From an uncultured Lysobacter sp. (lineage in GTDB: Bacteria; Pseudomonadota; Gammaproteobacteria; Xanthomonadales; Xanthomonadaceae), in NCBI GenBank assembly GCA_946480055.1, contig CAMLID010000050.1, positions 1-23,424 on the forward strand: 23,424 nucleotides of DNA, read 5' to 3'. This document shows, one piece after another, positions 6,908 through 15,232 of this stretch. The translations under genes and the position numbers were made by a program. The stretch's first letter is position 1, and the number at the start of each line of letters is the position of its first letter. The notes beneath the pieces were generated by a model. The model did no database searches and had not been told where the DNA came from. It saw only the letters and a list, made by a program, of their open reading frames with translations.

Positions 6908-8698
6908 TCAGACGTCGAAGGCGTCGGCGTCGAGTGCGGTCAGGGTCGAGGCCGGCGCGGCGATCGCTGCGGCGTGGGCGCGGGTGCGCGGCAGCAGGCG
7001 TGCGAAGTAGAAGCGCGCGGTCTCGCGCTTGCCGGCCTTGAAGCGCTCGGACTGCGAGGAGGCTTCGCTGGCGGCGACGCTGCGCGCCCACCAGTAGGCC
7101 AGCGCGACGTAGCCCGAATACATCAGGTAATCGTAGGCGGCCGCGCCCACTTCGTCGGCATCGGCGACCGCGCGCTGGCCGATCTGCATCGTCAGCTGCT
7201 GCCATTGCGCGGCCTGTTCGCGCAGCGGGCCGATGAATTCGGCGACCGCTGCGTTGTCGGCGTTGGCGGCGCAGAAGGTTTCGATCTCCTCCAGCATCAC
7301 GCGCAGGCCCGCGCCCTGCAGCTGCATGACCTTGCGGCCGAGCAGGTCCAGGGCCTGGATGCCGGTGGTGCCTTCGTACAGGGTAGTGATGCGGGCATCG
7401 CGCGCGAGCTGTTCCATGCCGTGCTCGGCGATGTAGCCGTGGCCGCCGTAGCACTGCAGCGCGTGGTAGGTGCATTCCACGCCCCACTCGGTGAGGCAGG
7501 CCTTGACGATCGGGGTCATGAAACCGACCAGAGCATCGGCGCGTTCGCGTTCGGCGGCGTCGGGCGCGTGGTGGGCGACATCGACCAGCAGCGCGCCGTG
7601 GTAGCCCATCACCCGGCCGCCCTCGACCAGGGCCTTGCAGGTCAGCAGCATGCGGCGCACGTCGGGGTGGACGATGATCGGATCGGCCGCCTTGTCGGGG
7701 AATTTCGCGCCCGACAGCGCGCGCATCTGCAGGCGTTCGCGCGAATAGGTGAGCGCGTTCTGCAGGGCGCGGTCGGACAGGCCCAGGCCCTGCAGACCGA
7801 CCGCGAGGCGAGCGGTGTTCATCATGGTGAACATCGCCATCAGGCCCTTGTGCGGCTGGCCGATCAGATAGCCCTGCGCGCCGTCGAAGTTCATCACGCA
7901 GGTGGCCGAGCCGTGGATGCCCATCTTGTGTTCGAGCGCGCCGCAGCGCACCGCGTTGGCGGCGCCGATGCTGCCGTCGCGGGAGACCTGGACCTTGGGC
8001 ACCACGAACAGCGAAATGCCCTTGCTGCCGGCGGGCGCGTCCGGCAGGCGCGCCAGCACCAGGTGGACGATGTTGTCGGTGAAGTCGTGCTCGCCGGCGG
8101 TGATGAAAATCTTGGTGCCGGTGATGGAATAGCTGCCGTCGGCGTTGGGCTCGGCGCGGGTCTTGAGCAGGCCCAGGTCGGTGCCGCAATGCGGTTCGGT
8201 CAGGCACATGGTGCCGGTCCAGCGGCCTTCGATCAGCGGCTTGAGGAACACCTCCTGCTGCCAGGCTTCGCCGTGATGCAGCAGAGCCTCGGTGGCGCCG
8301 TGCGAAAGCAGCGGGAAGTTGCCCCAGGCCAGGTTGGCGGCGTCGATCATTTCCTTGAGCGGCACGCCGGCCGCGTGCGGCAGGCCCTGGCCGCCGAACT
8401 CGCTGGGCGAGACCAGACCGGCCCAGCCGCCTTCGACGTACTGCGCATAGGCCTGCTTGAAGCCCGGCGGCGTGGTCACCGCACCGCTGGCCTTGTCGTA
8501 GCTGCAGCCGATCTCGTCGCCGACGCGATTGAGCGGAGCGAGCACGGTTTCGGTGAAACGCGCGCCTTCATCGAGCACGGCGTCGAGCACGTCGCGCGTG
8601 GCGTCGGCGAAGCCCAGGCGTTGGAACGCGGCTTCGGCGCCGAGCACGTCGAACAGGGCGAAACGCATATCGGCGAGGGGGGCTTTGTAGGTGCTCAT
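6908..8698 (-). CDS. Acyl-CoA dehydrogenase, large C-terminally extended type
   Basis: The 596-residue flavoenzyme belongs to the large acyl-CoA dehydrogenase subgroup that also contains DmdC-like (3-methylmercaptopropionyl-CoA) enzymes. It is about 200 residues longer than the classic type. Visible marks are the N-terminal helical domain with GWAGLVSPSEFGGQGLP (91-107), the substrate/FAD segment MCLTEPHCGTD (164-174), the middle beta domain with ITGTKIFITAGEHD (192-205), and the base-type glutamate E442 in YEGTTGIQA. A C-terminal helical extension begins at about residue 460. It would oxidise an acyl-CoA to the 2,3-enoyl-CoA, passing electrons to ETF. The exact substrate cannot be read from sequence. 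No other beta-oxidation gene lies nearby, so it appears to be a single-gene unit. A 'DmdC' name would be over-precise here. Confidence 0.92.
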   Translation of the reverse strand: MSTYKAPLADMRFALFDVLGAEAAFQRLGFADATRDVLDAVLDEGARFTETVLAPLNRVGDEIGCSYDKASGAVTTPPGFKQAYAQYVEGGWAGLVSPSEFGGQGLPHAAGVPLKEMIDAANLAWGNFPLLSHGATEALLHHGEAWQQEVFLKPLIEGRWTGTMCLTEPHCGTDLGLLKTRAEPNADGSYSITGTKIFITAGEHDFTDNIVHLVLARLPDAPAGSKGISLFVVPKVQVSRDGSIGAANAVRCGALEHKMGIHGSATCVMNFDGAQGYLIGQPHKGLMAMFTMMNTARLAVGLQGLGLSDRALQNALTYSRERLQMRALSGAKFPDKAADPIIVHPDVRRMLLTCKALVEGGRVMGYHGALLVDVAHHAPDAAERERADALVGFMTPIVKACLTEWGVECTYHALQCYGGHGYIAEHGMEQLARDARITTLYEGTTGIQALDLLGRKVMQLQGAGLRVMLEEIETFCAANADNAAVAEFIGPLREQAAQWQQLTMQIGQRAVADADEVGAAAYDYLMYSGYVALAYWWARSVAASEASSQSERFKAGKRETARFYFARLLPRTRAHAAAIAAPASTLTALDADAFDV

Positions 8699-8763
8699 GG
8701 GCGCGGATTCGTGATTGGAGACAGGGATGGGTTGGGGCGCGGACGTCGAGCGGGAGCGGGAGA

Positions 8764-8784
8764 GGCTAGCGGGACCGGCTAGCC
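8764..8784. repeat. Small inverted repeat GGCTAGC/GCTAGCC
   Basis: Two 7-nt arms with a 7-nt spacer lie in the 109-nt gap between the lipoprotein gene and the acyl-CoA dehydrogenase gene. It may be a weak hairpin after the lipoprotein gene or an operator for the dehydrogenase gene. There is no T-tract. Confidence 0.35.
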
Positions 8785-8807
8785 AATCCCGCGCCCCGGT
8801 CCGGGCT

Positions 8808-9293
8808 TCAGCGCAGCACGCCGGGCAGGCCGGGCGCGGGACTCAGCGCGCTGCTGCGGTCGACTTCGAAGTTGCGTTGTTTCTTGGCTTCGTCCGGGGT
8901 GGCGTCGATGCTGCCCTTGAGCGTGTAGGACACGCTGCGGCCGCTCGCGAGCGCGTCGGCGACGGCGAGCTTGGCCGCGCCGGTGGGCTGCAGGTTCACC
9001 GCGATCACGTCCGCCGACTCCGGGCCGATCGACAGCGCCGGCGTGCCTTGCAGGCGGCCGGCCTGGTCGCTGCCCAGGCTCAGGGTCAGGTCGAAGCGGT
9101 CGAAGCGCATCGGGATGCTGCTGAAGTTCTCGATCCGCAGCTCGGCCGACCAGCTGCCGTCGGCGCGCACGGTCAGCTGCTGGATGCGCGCGGACGGCTC
9201 GGACACGCGACGTACCGGTCCGCCGACGCAGGCGGCCAGCAGCAAGGCGCAACTCGCCAGGGCCAATCCACGAGTCCAACGCATCGCCTTCAT
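8808..9293 (-). CDS. LEA type 2 / WHy-domain lipoprotein
   Basis: This 161-residue protein has a lipoprotein signal with lipobox LLAAC, giving an acylated C22 after cleavage. The mature part, including IQQLTVRADGSWSAELRIEN and MRFDRFDLTLSLG, has the alternating beta pattern of the LEA_2/WHy fold: a single immunoglobulin-like sandwich found in desiccation-linked plant proteins and in many bacterial lipoproteins. The ending SYTLKGSIDATPDEAKKQRNF also fits. The role in bacteria is not established, and an envelope location is all I would claim. The start at 9293 is supported by GGAG seven bases upstream. It is separated from the signalling operon by a 277-nt gap with small repeats, so it is probably transcribed on its own. 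Confidence 0.8.
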   Translation of the reverse strand: MKAMRWTRGLALASCALLLAACVGGPVRRVSEPSARIQQLTVRADGSWSAELRIENFSSIPMRFDRFDLTLSLGSDQAGRLQGTPALSIGPESADVIAVNLQPTGAAKLAVADALASGRSVSYTLKGSIDATPDEAKKQRNFEVDRSSALSPAPGLPGVLR

Positions 9294-9570
9294 GCTGCCG
9301 CTCCGCCTAAGCCGTTATGGGAAGGCCGAGGATACTACGGCGTAGGGTGGGGGATGCTGCCGTAGATGGGCGGTGGAGGCCGGCGAGTGCGGGGCCAATC
9401 GCCTCGGCCCCCTTTGCGATGGGGAGGCCGCTGTGGTCGATCCTGGGCGTATCGGGCTGCCGTCTCTTTGGAGAGGGGGCAGTTGCTTCCACTCCAGAGG
9501 CGGCTGCGGCCGATCCGGCTTGTATCGCCTGGCTGTTCCCCCCTAGCAAAAGGAGGGGTTCGCTCCGCTC
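9294..9570. other. Gene-free intergenic stretch with small inverted repeats
   Basis: No credible gene is seen between the response regulator and the lipoprotein gene. It holds an inverted pair CTACGGC (9335-9341) and GCCGTAG (9359-9365). It also holds a GGCC-rich imperfect hairpin around the TTTGCGAT at 9413-9420 and an imperfect CCCCCCT...AGGAGGGG hairpin near 9540-9558, just past the response-regulator stop. The latter could end the signalling operon, though no T-tract follows on the minus strand. Confidence 0.5.
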
Positions 9571-10221
9571 CTAGTCGACCAAGCCCTTGCGCAACGCATA
9601 CCGCACCAACTCGGCGGTGTTGCGCACGTCCAGCTTGTCCAGCACGCGGGCGCGGTGGTTTTCGGCGGTCTTGACGCTGATCGTCAGCTCGCGCGCGATT
9701 TCCTTGGTGGTGTGGCCTTCGGCGATCAGGTGGAAGACCTCGCGCTCGCGCGCGGTCAGGCGGCCGTAGGGGTCGCCGAGGTCGCGCTCGGGATGCTGCA
9801 GCTGTTCGGCCAGCGCGCGTGCGGCCTGCGGGCCGAAGTAGCCGTGTCCGGCATGGACGCCGCGCACCGCGGCCAACAGTTCCGAGGCGGCGCTGTCCTT
9901 GACCATGTAACCGGAGGCGCCGACGCGCACTGCCTGCAGCACGTATTCGTTTTCCTGGTGCATGGTCAGCACCAGCACGCGGGTGTCGGGCAGGGCCTCG
10001 CACAGGCGGCGCACGACTTCGATGCCGTTGAGGCGCGGCATCGAGATGTCGGTGATGACCACGTCGGGGCGGGTCGCGACCGCCTTCTCCAGGGTTTCCA
10101 GCCCGTCGGCGGCCTGGGCCACGACCTGGACGTCGCCCTCGGCCTGCAACAGCCCGACCAAACTCTCCCGGACCATGGTGTGGTCGTCGGCGATCAGTAC
10201 GCGCACGGTCTTGGTCCCCAT
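9571..10221 (-). CDS. NarL/LuxR-type response regulator
   Basis: The 216-residue protein has a receiver domain with all key residues: acidic pocket DD (12-13), phospho-acceptor D58 in VVITDISMPRLNG, T86 in VLVLTM and K108 in GYMVKDSA. A LuxR-type HTH follows at about residues 154-212 (LTAREREVFHLIAEGHTTKEIA). It should bind DNA as a dimer once phosphorylated. It is the last gene of the operon, 45 nt after the histidine kinase gene whose product is its obvious partner. Target genes are not shown by the sequence. The divergent protease gene and the operon itself are the first candidates, because the shared intergenic region holds a strong palindrome. That link is inference. Confidence 0.95.
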   Translation of the reverse strand: MGTKTVRVLIADDHTMVRESLVGLLQAEGDVQVVAQAADGLETLEKAVATRPDVVITDISMPRLNGIEVVRRLCEALPDTRVLVLTMHQENEYVLQAVRVGASGYMVKDSAASELLAAVRGVHAGHGYFGPQAARALAEQLQHPERDLGDPYGRLTAREREVFHLIAEGHTTKEIARELTISVKTAENHRARVLDKLDVRNTAELVRYALRKGLVD

Positions 10222-10266
10222 GGCTCTACGCTGCTCGCGTGTCCGACGCGCGTCAAGCGTCGGCGT

Positions 10267-10983
10267 TCAAGGCGGCGACAAGGGCACGCGCGCGCTCAGG
10301 CGCAGGCCTTCGCCGGGAGCGCTGCGCAATTGCAGCACGCCGCCGTACAGGCGCAGGCGCTCGCGCATGCCGCCCAGGCCGCTGCCGCCGGCCTGCACGG
10401 CCTGTTCGAGCTCGCAGCCGCGGCCGTCGTCGTGCACGCGCAACTGCAAGCCTCCGTCGCGCGCGGTCAGCTGGACGTGAACCTGTTTGGCCTCGGCGTG
10501 TTTGGCAGCGTTGTTGAGCGCTTCCTGGGCGACCCGGAACAGCAGCGTCTGCAGTTCGCCGTCCAGCACCGGCAGGGGTTCGATCTCGAGCTCGATGCGC
10601 ACGCCGCTGGCTTCGGCCTGGCTGCGCACCAGCCAGCGCAGCGCCGCTTCCAGGCCGAGGTCGTCGAGGATCGGCGGACGCAGCAGGCGCGACAGTTCGC
10701 GCGTGTCCTGCAGGGTGTCGCCGCACAGGGCCACGGCCGCGGCCAGGGTCGCGCGGGCGTCGTCGCGCGCGGCCGGCAGGGCTGCGTCGAGTTGGCCCAG
10801 GCGGTGCTTGAGCACGGTCAGGTTCTGGCCGATGCCGTCGTGCAGTTCGCGCGCGAGGCGGCGGCGTTCGTCCTCCTGCACGCGCCAGACCGCGCGGCCG
10901 AGGCGGCGGAATTCGCGCTCGTTGCGCTCCAGCCGTTCGAGCAGGTCCTGGTATTGCCGGCGCAGGGTCGAGAGTTCGTCCAC
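10267..10983 (-). CDS. Soluble HisKA_3-type sensor histidine kinase (NarX/DesK class)
   Basis: This short kinase (238 residues) begins with a coiled-coil helix (residues 5-45) leading into the HisKA_3 dimer box ERRRLARELHDGIGQNL with phospho-acceptor H48. The ATPase part has the N-box pair NN at 157-158 (AQEALNNAAKHAEA), DDGRG at 185-189 and GSGLGGMRERL from 200. There is no transmembrane segment, PAS, GAF or other input domain, so the signal must arrive from a partner. The FHA-GAF protein and the TPR-bearing Ser/Thr kinase encoded just upstream are the natural candidates. It begins 9 nt after the Ser/Thr kinase stop, so co-translation is expected. It should phosphorylate D58 of the NarL-type regulator encoded next. 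Confidence 0.93.
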   Translation of the reverse strand: MDELSTLRRQYQDLLERLERNEREFRRLGRAVWRVQEDERRRLARELHDGIGQNLTVLKHRLGQLDAALPAARDDARATLAAAVALCGDTLQDTRELSRLLRPPILDDLGLEAALRWLVRSQAEASGVRIELEIEPLPVLDGELQTLLFRVAQEALNNAAKHAEAKQVHVQLTARDGGLQLRVHDDGRGCELEQAVQAGGSGLGGMRERLRLYGGVLQLRSAPGEGLRLSARVPLSPP

Positions 10984-10992
10984 GGCGGCGGC

Positions 10993-13900
10993 TCAGGGGG
11001 TGCGTGCCGGGTGCGCGCTGTCCAGGCGCGCGATCTGCGGCGCGGCATCGAAGCCGCTGCGCAGGGCCGTGGGCAGATGTTCGCGCACGCGTTGCACGGC
11101 GGCCACAGCGTCGTCGCGGGCGTGGGCGGCGGCGCCGGCATCGCCGGCCAGATTCAGTGCCTGTGCGCCGAGGTCGTGCAAGCGGAAGGCGCCGGCGTAG
11201 TCGTCGCGCCGCAGCAGCGGCACGACCTCGCGATAGCGTTTCACCGCGCTGGCCGGGTCGCGCGCGGCCAATGCCTGGACGATCGCGGCTTCCGACCAGT
11301 CCAGGCGCAGTGCGGTGTGGCCCAGCGCCACGACATCGGCGCCGAGTCGGGGTTCGCTGGCACCGGCTTTCATCGCTTCCAGATCGACCTGCAGCCGCAG
11401 CAGGCGCACGCCGGAAGCGTCGGCATAGCGGCGCGCATCGGCCAGGCGTTGCGCCGCGGCCTTGGCGTCGCCGGCGCGGCGCGCGAGTTGTGCGCGCAGC
11501 AGCGCATCGATGCCGCGTTGTTCGGCCGGTGCCTGCGCGACCGGCTCGGCGATCGCGTCCAGGGCTTTGGTCGCATCGCCGTCTGCTCCCGCCGCGATCA
11601 GGGTCTGCGCGCGCAGCAGTCCGGCGTCGGCGATTCCGCGCGGATCCTGGCGCTGGCGGAACAGCGCCTCGGCTTTGCCGGCCTGCGTCAGCGCTTCGTC
11701 GTAGCGGCCCTGCAGCAGCGCCAGTTCGGCCAGGTTGCGGCGGCTGACCGCGGCTTCCTCGACCATCTGTTCGCGTTCGGCGTCGCTCAGTGCGCGTTCG
11801 AGCTGTTCGCGCGCGGCGTTCCATTGGCCGCGCGCGATCGCGAGCTGGCCGAGGTTCTGCGAGGTGCGGATGCGCCCGGTCTGATCGCCGAGTTTTTCGT
11901 AGGCGCCGGCCGACTGCGACAGGTAGGCCTGGGCGTCGTCGTAGGCGCCGAGCTGGTAATGGGCGAAGCCGATGTCGTTGAGCGCCTGGGCGGTGCCCTG
12001 GGCGTCGCCGGTCTGTTGCCAGCCTTGCAGGGCGAGTCGGAACGCAGCCAGCGCAGCCGGGTAGTCGCCGCGTTCTTCGGCGAGCAGGCCCAGCTCGTTG
12101 TCGACCGCGGCCAGGCCGTGGCGGTCGTCCAGGGCCAGGTGCAGTTCGCGCGCCTGTTGCAGGCTGGCTGCGGCTTCGTCGTAACGGCCCGACAACGACA
12201 GCACGTTGCCGAGGTTGCGCAGGCTGGTGGCCAGGCCGCGGCGGTTACCGACCGCGCGCCGCAGCTCCACGGCTTTGCGGTATTGCTCCTGGGCGTGATC
12301 GTTCTGGCCCAGACGGCTGTAGCCGATGCCGAGTGCGTTGACGGTTTCGGCCTCGCCGTAGCGGTTGCCGCTGCGCTTGTAGAGCACCAGCGCGCGCACC
12401 AGGTAGTCGTCGACCGCGCGCCGGGCCTGGCCGTGCAGGATCGAGAATTTGCCCAGTTCGTACCAGGCGCGTGGGTCGTTGGCGTCGCGCGCGGTCAGGC
12501 TCTGCAGTTGCTTGACCGCGCCGGCGAGATCGCCGCCTGCGCCCAGCGTGCGGCCGAGTTCGAGTTCGGCGCGGGTGTCGTCGGGCGTGGCCTGCAATTG
12601 CGCGCGCCATTCAGCGGCCGCGGCGTCGGCATCGCCGTCGAGCAGGGCGCGTTCGGCGGCGAAGCGGCGGCGCAGCGTTTGCGGCGCATCGGCGGCGACG
12701 CGCTGGCCGCGTTCGAGTGCGTCGTAGGCGGCGTCGAGATCGCCGATCGCCTGCGCCGATTCGGCCACGCCCAGCCAGGCCGGAACGAAGGCGGGCGCGA
12801 CGTCGGCGGCCTTGCGGAACGCCGCCAGCGCTTCCACCGGTGCGCTGTCCTGGCGCGCGCGCAGGCCGTCGCCGTAGGCGTCGAGCGCGGCCGCGGCGGG
12901 CAGGCCCAGCGCGAGCGGTGCGCTCAGGCCGAGATCGCGGCGGAAGCCGGCATCGGCCGGCAAGGCCGTAAATGCGGCGAGCGGATCGGCGCCGCGACCG
13001 GTGCTGCGATGGGCGCCGCCGCGTTCGTCTTCGAGTTCGGCGTCGGCCAGCCAGCCCTGGCCGTCGCGACGCAGCACCACGTGCAGCATGCGGTCGGCGC
13101 CGACGGTGCGGCGCAACGCATCGGAGTCGAGCCGTGCGCTGCCGGTGGGATCGAGCTGGCGCAGCGCCTGCTGGGTACGGTCCTCGTCGACCACAGCCAG
13201 ACCCGGCACGCCGGCCAGGGCGCTGCGCAATTGCGCGGCGAGCGCGGCGCGGCGCGCGGGCGCGAGCTGGGCCTCGTCCGGCGCGTCGATCGGCAACACC
13301 AGCAGGCGGTGCAGCGGCGCGACCGCGGCCACGCCTTCCGGCACGGCCGGCGTTTGCGCGCGCCACCACCAGACGCCGGCCGCCGACGCGAGCGCCAGCA
13401 CCGCGGCCAGCGCGAGCCAGGTGCCGCGGCGCGGCCGGTAGTCGCGCGCGAGCTTGCGTTGTTCGAGCGCGCGCACGACCTCGTCGGCGCTGCGCAGGCG
13501 GTGCGCGGGTTGCGGGCGCAGCAGGCGGTCGACCAGGCGCGCCAGCCAGGGCGGCGTCTGCGGCCGTTGCCGGGTCACCGGCGCGGGCGCGCGCAGCATG
13601 CGTTGCGCCAGCACCTCATGCACGGTGCCGCCGGCGAAGGGCATGGCGCCGGCGAGCATTTCGTACAGGATCAGGCCGAGCGCATAGAGATCGCTGCGCG
13701 CATCGACCGCTTCGCCGCGCGCCTGTTCCGGCGACAGGTAGTCGGGCGTACCGACCACCGCGCCGGACTGGGTCAGGCCGGTGCTGGCGAGCGAACGGGC
13801 GACGCCGAAGTCGGTGATGCAGGCGTCGCCGGCGCGATCGACCAGGACGTTGGCAGGCTTGAGATCGCGATGGATCACGCCGCGCGCGTGCGCGGCCGAC

Positions 13901-14316
13901 AGGCCCTCGGCGACCTGGCGCGCGATCCGGATCGCGTCCTCGATCGGCAGCGGGCCTTCGCGGTCGAGCTTGCGGTCCAGCGCCTCGCCGTCGATGTAGT
14001 CCATGCCGATCAGCCATTGGCCGTCGTGCTGGGCGAGGTCGTGGATGCGCACCACGCGCGGGCTCGATACCTGGCGCGCCATCAGCAGTTCCTGACGGAA
14101 GCGCTCGAAGGCGTCGGCGCGGGTGGCCAGTTCCGGGCGCAGCAGCTTGAGCGCGACGGTCACGTCCAGGGTCAGGTCGGTGGCGCGATAGACCACGCCC
14201 ATGCCGCCGACGCCCAGCACCGACTCGATCCGGAAGCGCCCGGCCAGCACCGTGCCCGGCGCCAGCCGCTGTTGCGCGTAGAGCCCGGTGGCGGTAGCGG
14301 CGGATGGTTCGGTCAT
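10993..14316 (-). CDS. Membrane Ser/Thr protein kinase with TolB-like domain and TPR repeats
   Basis: The 1107-residue protein starts with a Hanks-type kinase domain (residues 28-285): glycine loop LGVGGMGVVYRA, lysine K57 in VALK, HRDLKPANVL with D151, DFG with D169 and SPEQARGE in the activation segment. All catalytic residues are present. One transmembrane helix follows (299-318, LALAAVLALASAAGVWWW). Next comes a TolB/FlgO-like alpha-beta region from about 335 (LHRLLVLPIDAP) to 450. A long TPR superhelix fills most of 470-1080, with repeats such as GLATSLRNLGNVLSLSGRYDEA and its successors. The C-terminal two-thirds probably lies in the periplasm and may sense a ligand or partner. The start is the ATG at 14316, giving an ATGA overlap with the FHA-GAF gene; the same frame stays open further upstream to 15024, but that part overlaps the FHA-GAF gene and is not coding. 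No PASTA domains or phosphatase gene are present. Confidence 0.94.
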   Translation of the reverse strand: MTEPSAATATGLYAQQRLAPGTVLAGRFRIESVLGVGGMGVVYRATDLTLDVTVALKLLRPELATRADAFERFRQELLMARQVSSPRVVRIHDLAQHDGQWLIGMDYIDGEALDRKLDREGPLPIEDAIRIARQVAEGLSAAHARGVIHRDLKPANVLVDRAGDACITDFGVARSLASTGLTQSGAVVGTPDYLSPEQARGEAVDARSDLYALGLILYEMLAGAMPFAGGTVHEVLAQRMLRAPAPVTRQRPQTPPWLARLVDRLLRPQPAHRLRSADEVVRALEQRKLARDYRPRRGTWLALAAVLALASAAGVWWWRAQTPAVPEGVAAVAPLHRLLVLPIDAPDEAQLAPARRAALAAQLRSALAGVPGLAVVDEDRTQQALRQLDPTGSARLDSDALRRTVGADRMLHVVLRRDGQGWLADAELEDERGGAHRSTGRGADPLAAFTALPADAGFRRDLGLSAPLALGLPAAAALDAYGDGLRARQDSAPVEALAAFRKAADVAPAFVPAWLGVAESAQAIGDLDAAYDALERGQRVAADAPQTLRRRFAAERALLDGDADAAAAEWRAQLQATPDDTRAELELGRTLGAGGDLAGAVKQLQSLTARDANDPRAWYELGKFSILHGQARRAVDDYLVRALVLYKRSGNRYGEAETVNALGIGYSRLGQNDHAQEQYRKAVELRRAVGNRRGLATSLRNLGNVLSLSGRYDEAAASLQQARELHLALDDRHGLAAVDNELGLLAEERGDYPAALAAFRLALQGWQQTGDAQGTAQALNDIGFAHYQLGAYDDAQAYLSQSAGAYEKLGDQTGRIRTSQNLGQLAIARGQWNAAREQLERALSDAEREQMVEEAAVSRRNLAELALLQGRYDEALTQAGKAEALFRQRQDPRGIADAGLLRAQTLIAAGADGDATKALDAIAEPVAQAPAEQRGIDALLRAQLARRAGDAKAAAQRLADARRYADASGVRLLRLQVDLEAMKAGASEPRLGADVVALGHTALRLDWSEAAIVQALAARDPASAVKRYREVVPLLRRDDYAGAFRLHDLGAQALNLAGDAGAAAHARDDAVAAVQRVREHLPTALRSGFDAAPQIARLDSAHPARTP

Positions 14317-15188
14317 GGCGTGCTTCCGTGCGGGCCTGCGACTATCGTGCTCCAACGCGGGGCGTCGTCGAGCGCTTCGACCGCGCTGCGTGCCAGCAGC
14401 CACAGCGCCGCGCTCTCGGCGAAGGCGCTGAGCAGCTCCAGGTCGAACTGGGTGATCGGCTCGCCCGGGCTGCGGCGGTCGGCGTAGATCGCGCCCAGGG
14501 TGCGCGCGCCGTCCAGCAGCGGCAGGCAGACCAGGCTCTTGAGGCCGCCGTCGACGATCGACGCGCGGTCGGCGGCCCAGTCGCTGCGCGCGACTTCGTT
14601 GACCACCACCGGCTTGCGCAGCGACAGCGCGCGCTGGACCGCGCCGACGCTGCCGCAGAACACCTGCGAGCGCAGCGCGGCCGGGTCCAGCACCACGCTG
14701 GCGCGCACCGAGTAGTCGTCGCCGGTGGCCAGGAGCAGGAAACCGCGGCTGCAATCGGCCAGCTCGACCACGCCGCGCAGCACTTCCTCGGGCAGGCGGT
14801 CGTGGTCGGATTCGGCTTCGACCCGGCGAGTCAGCGCGAGCGAGAAATCGCGCCGCTGCTGCTGGCGCAGGCGCAGACCGTTGCTTTGGGCTTCGTCGAA
14901 CTCGGCGAAATCGCAGTGGACGTCGCCGAAGCGCAGCCAGGACGGCGCCGCCAGCGCCGAGTCCTCGACCGCGATGCCGTCGGCGTAGCTGCCGTTCTTG
15001 CTGCCCAGGTCGTGCAGGCGCCACTGCTTGCCGTCATGGTGCAGTTCGGCGTGGGCGCGCGAGACCGAGGGATGTTCCAGGATCAGGTCGCAATCGGCGG
15101 CGCGGCCGATGCGCAGACGCCCGCCCGCAGCGATCCAGCAGGTGATCGCTGCGGTTTCGGGCGGGTAAGCGATCAGGCGCGCCGGCAT
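14313..15188 (-). CDS. FHA-GAF domain signalling protein
   Basis: This 291-residue protein has an N-terminal forkhead-associated domain: RIGR at 26-29, SVSRAH with R44 and H46, and LGSKNGSYADG with S63-N65. These residues form the phosphothreonine pocket in FHA domains and are intact. A GAF domain fills about residues 130-285 (GFLLLATGDDYSV, LVCLPLLDGARTLGAIYADRRS, then FDLELLSAFAESAALWL), similar to GAF modules of FHA-containing sigma54 activators, but no AAA domain follows. No signal peptide is seen, so it is cytoplasmic. It overlaps the Ser/Thr kinase gene by the ATGA junction at 14313-14316. The simplest reading is that it docks on the phosphorylated kinase or is its substrate, and that the GAF domain senses a small molecule or redox state. 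That is inference. Confidence 0.93.
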   Translation of the reverse strand: MPARLIAYPPETAAITCWIAAGGRLRIGRAADCDLILEHPSVSRAHAELHHDGKQWRLHDLGSKNGSYADGIAVEDSALAAPSWLRFGDVHCDFAEFDEAQSNGLRLRQQQRRDFSLALTRRVEAESDHDRLPEEVLRGVVELADCSRGFLLLATGDDYSVRASVVLDPAALRSQVFCGSVGAVQRALSLRKPVVVNEVARSDWAADRASIVDGGLKSLVCLPLLDGARTLGAIYADRRSPGEPITQFDLELLSAFAESAALWLLARSAVEALDDAPRWSTIVAGPHGSTP

Positions 15189-15232
15189 GGGCGCATCTTA
15201 AGCGCGGCCGGCGTCCTCATAGCGGATGCGCA

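Noticed and set aside
9655..14487. A 1610-codon open frame on the plus strand across the signalling operon
   Set aside because: It lies opposite four well-supported genes with complete domains. Its product is Gln/Ala/Arg-rich with no recognisable motif, as expected from antisense frames in high-GC DNA.
14317..15024. Upstream extension of the Ser/Thr kinase open frame to 15024
   Set aside because: It overlaps the FHA-GAF gene and encodes an Arg/Ala/Pro-rich run with no motif. The ATG at 14316 gives a standard ATGA junction and begins just before the kinase domain.
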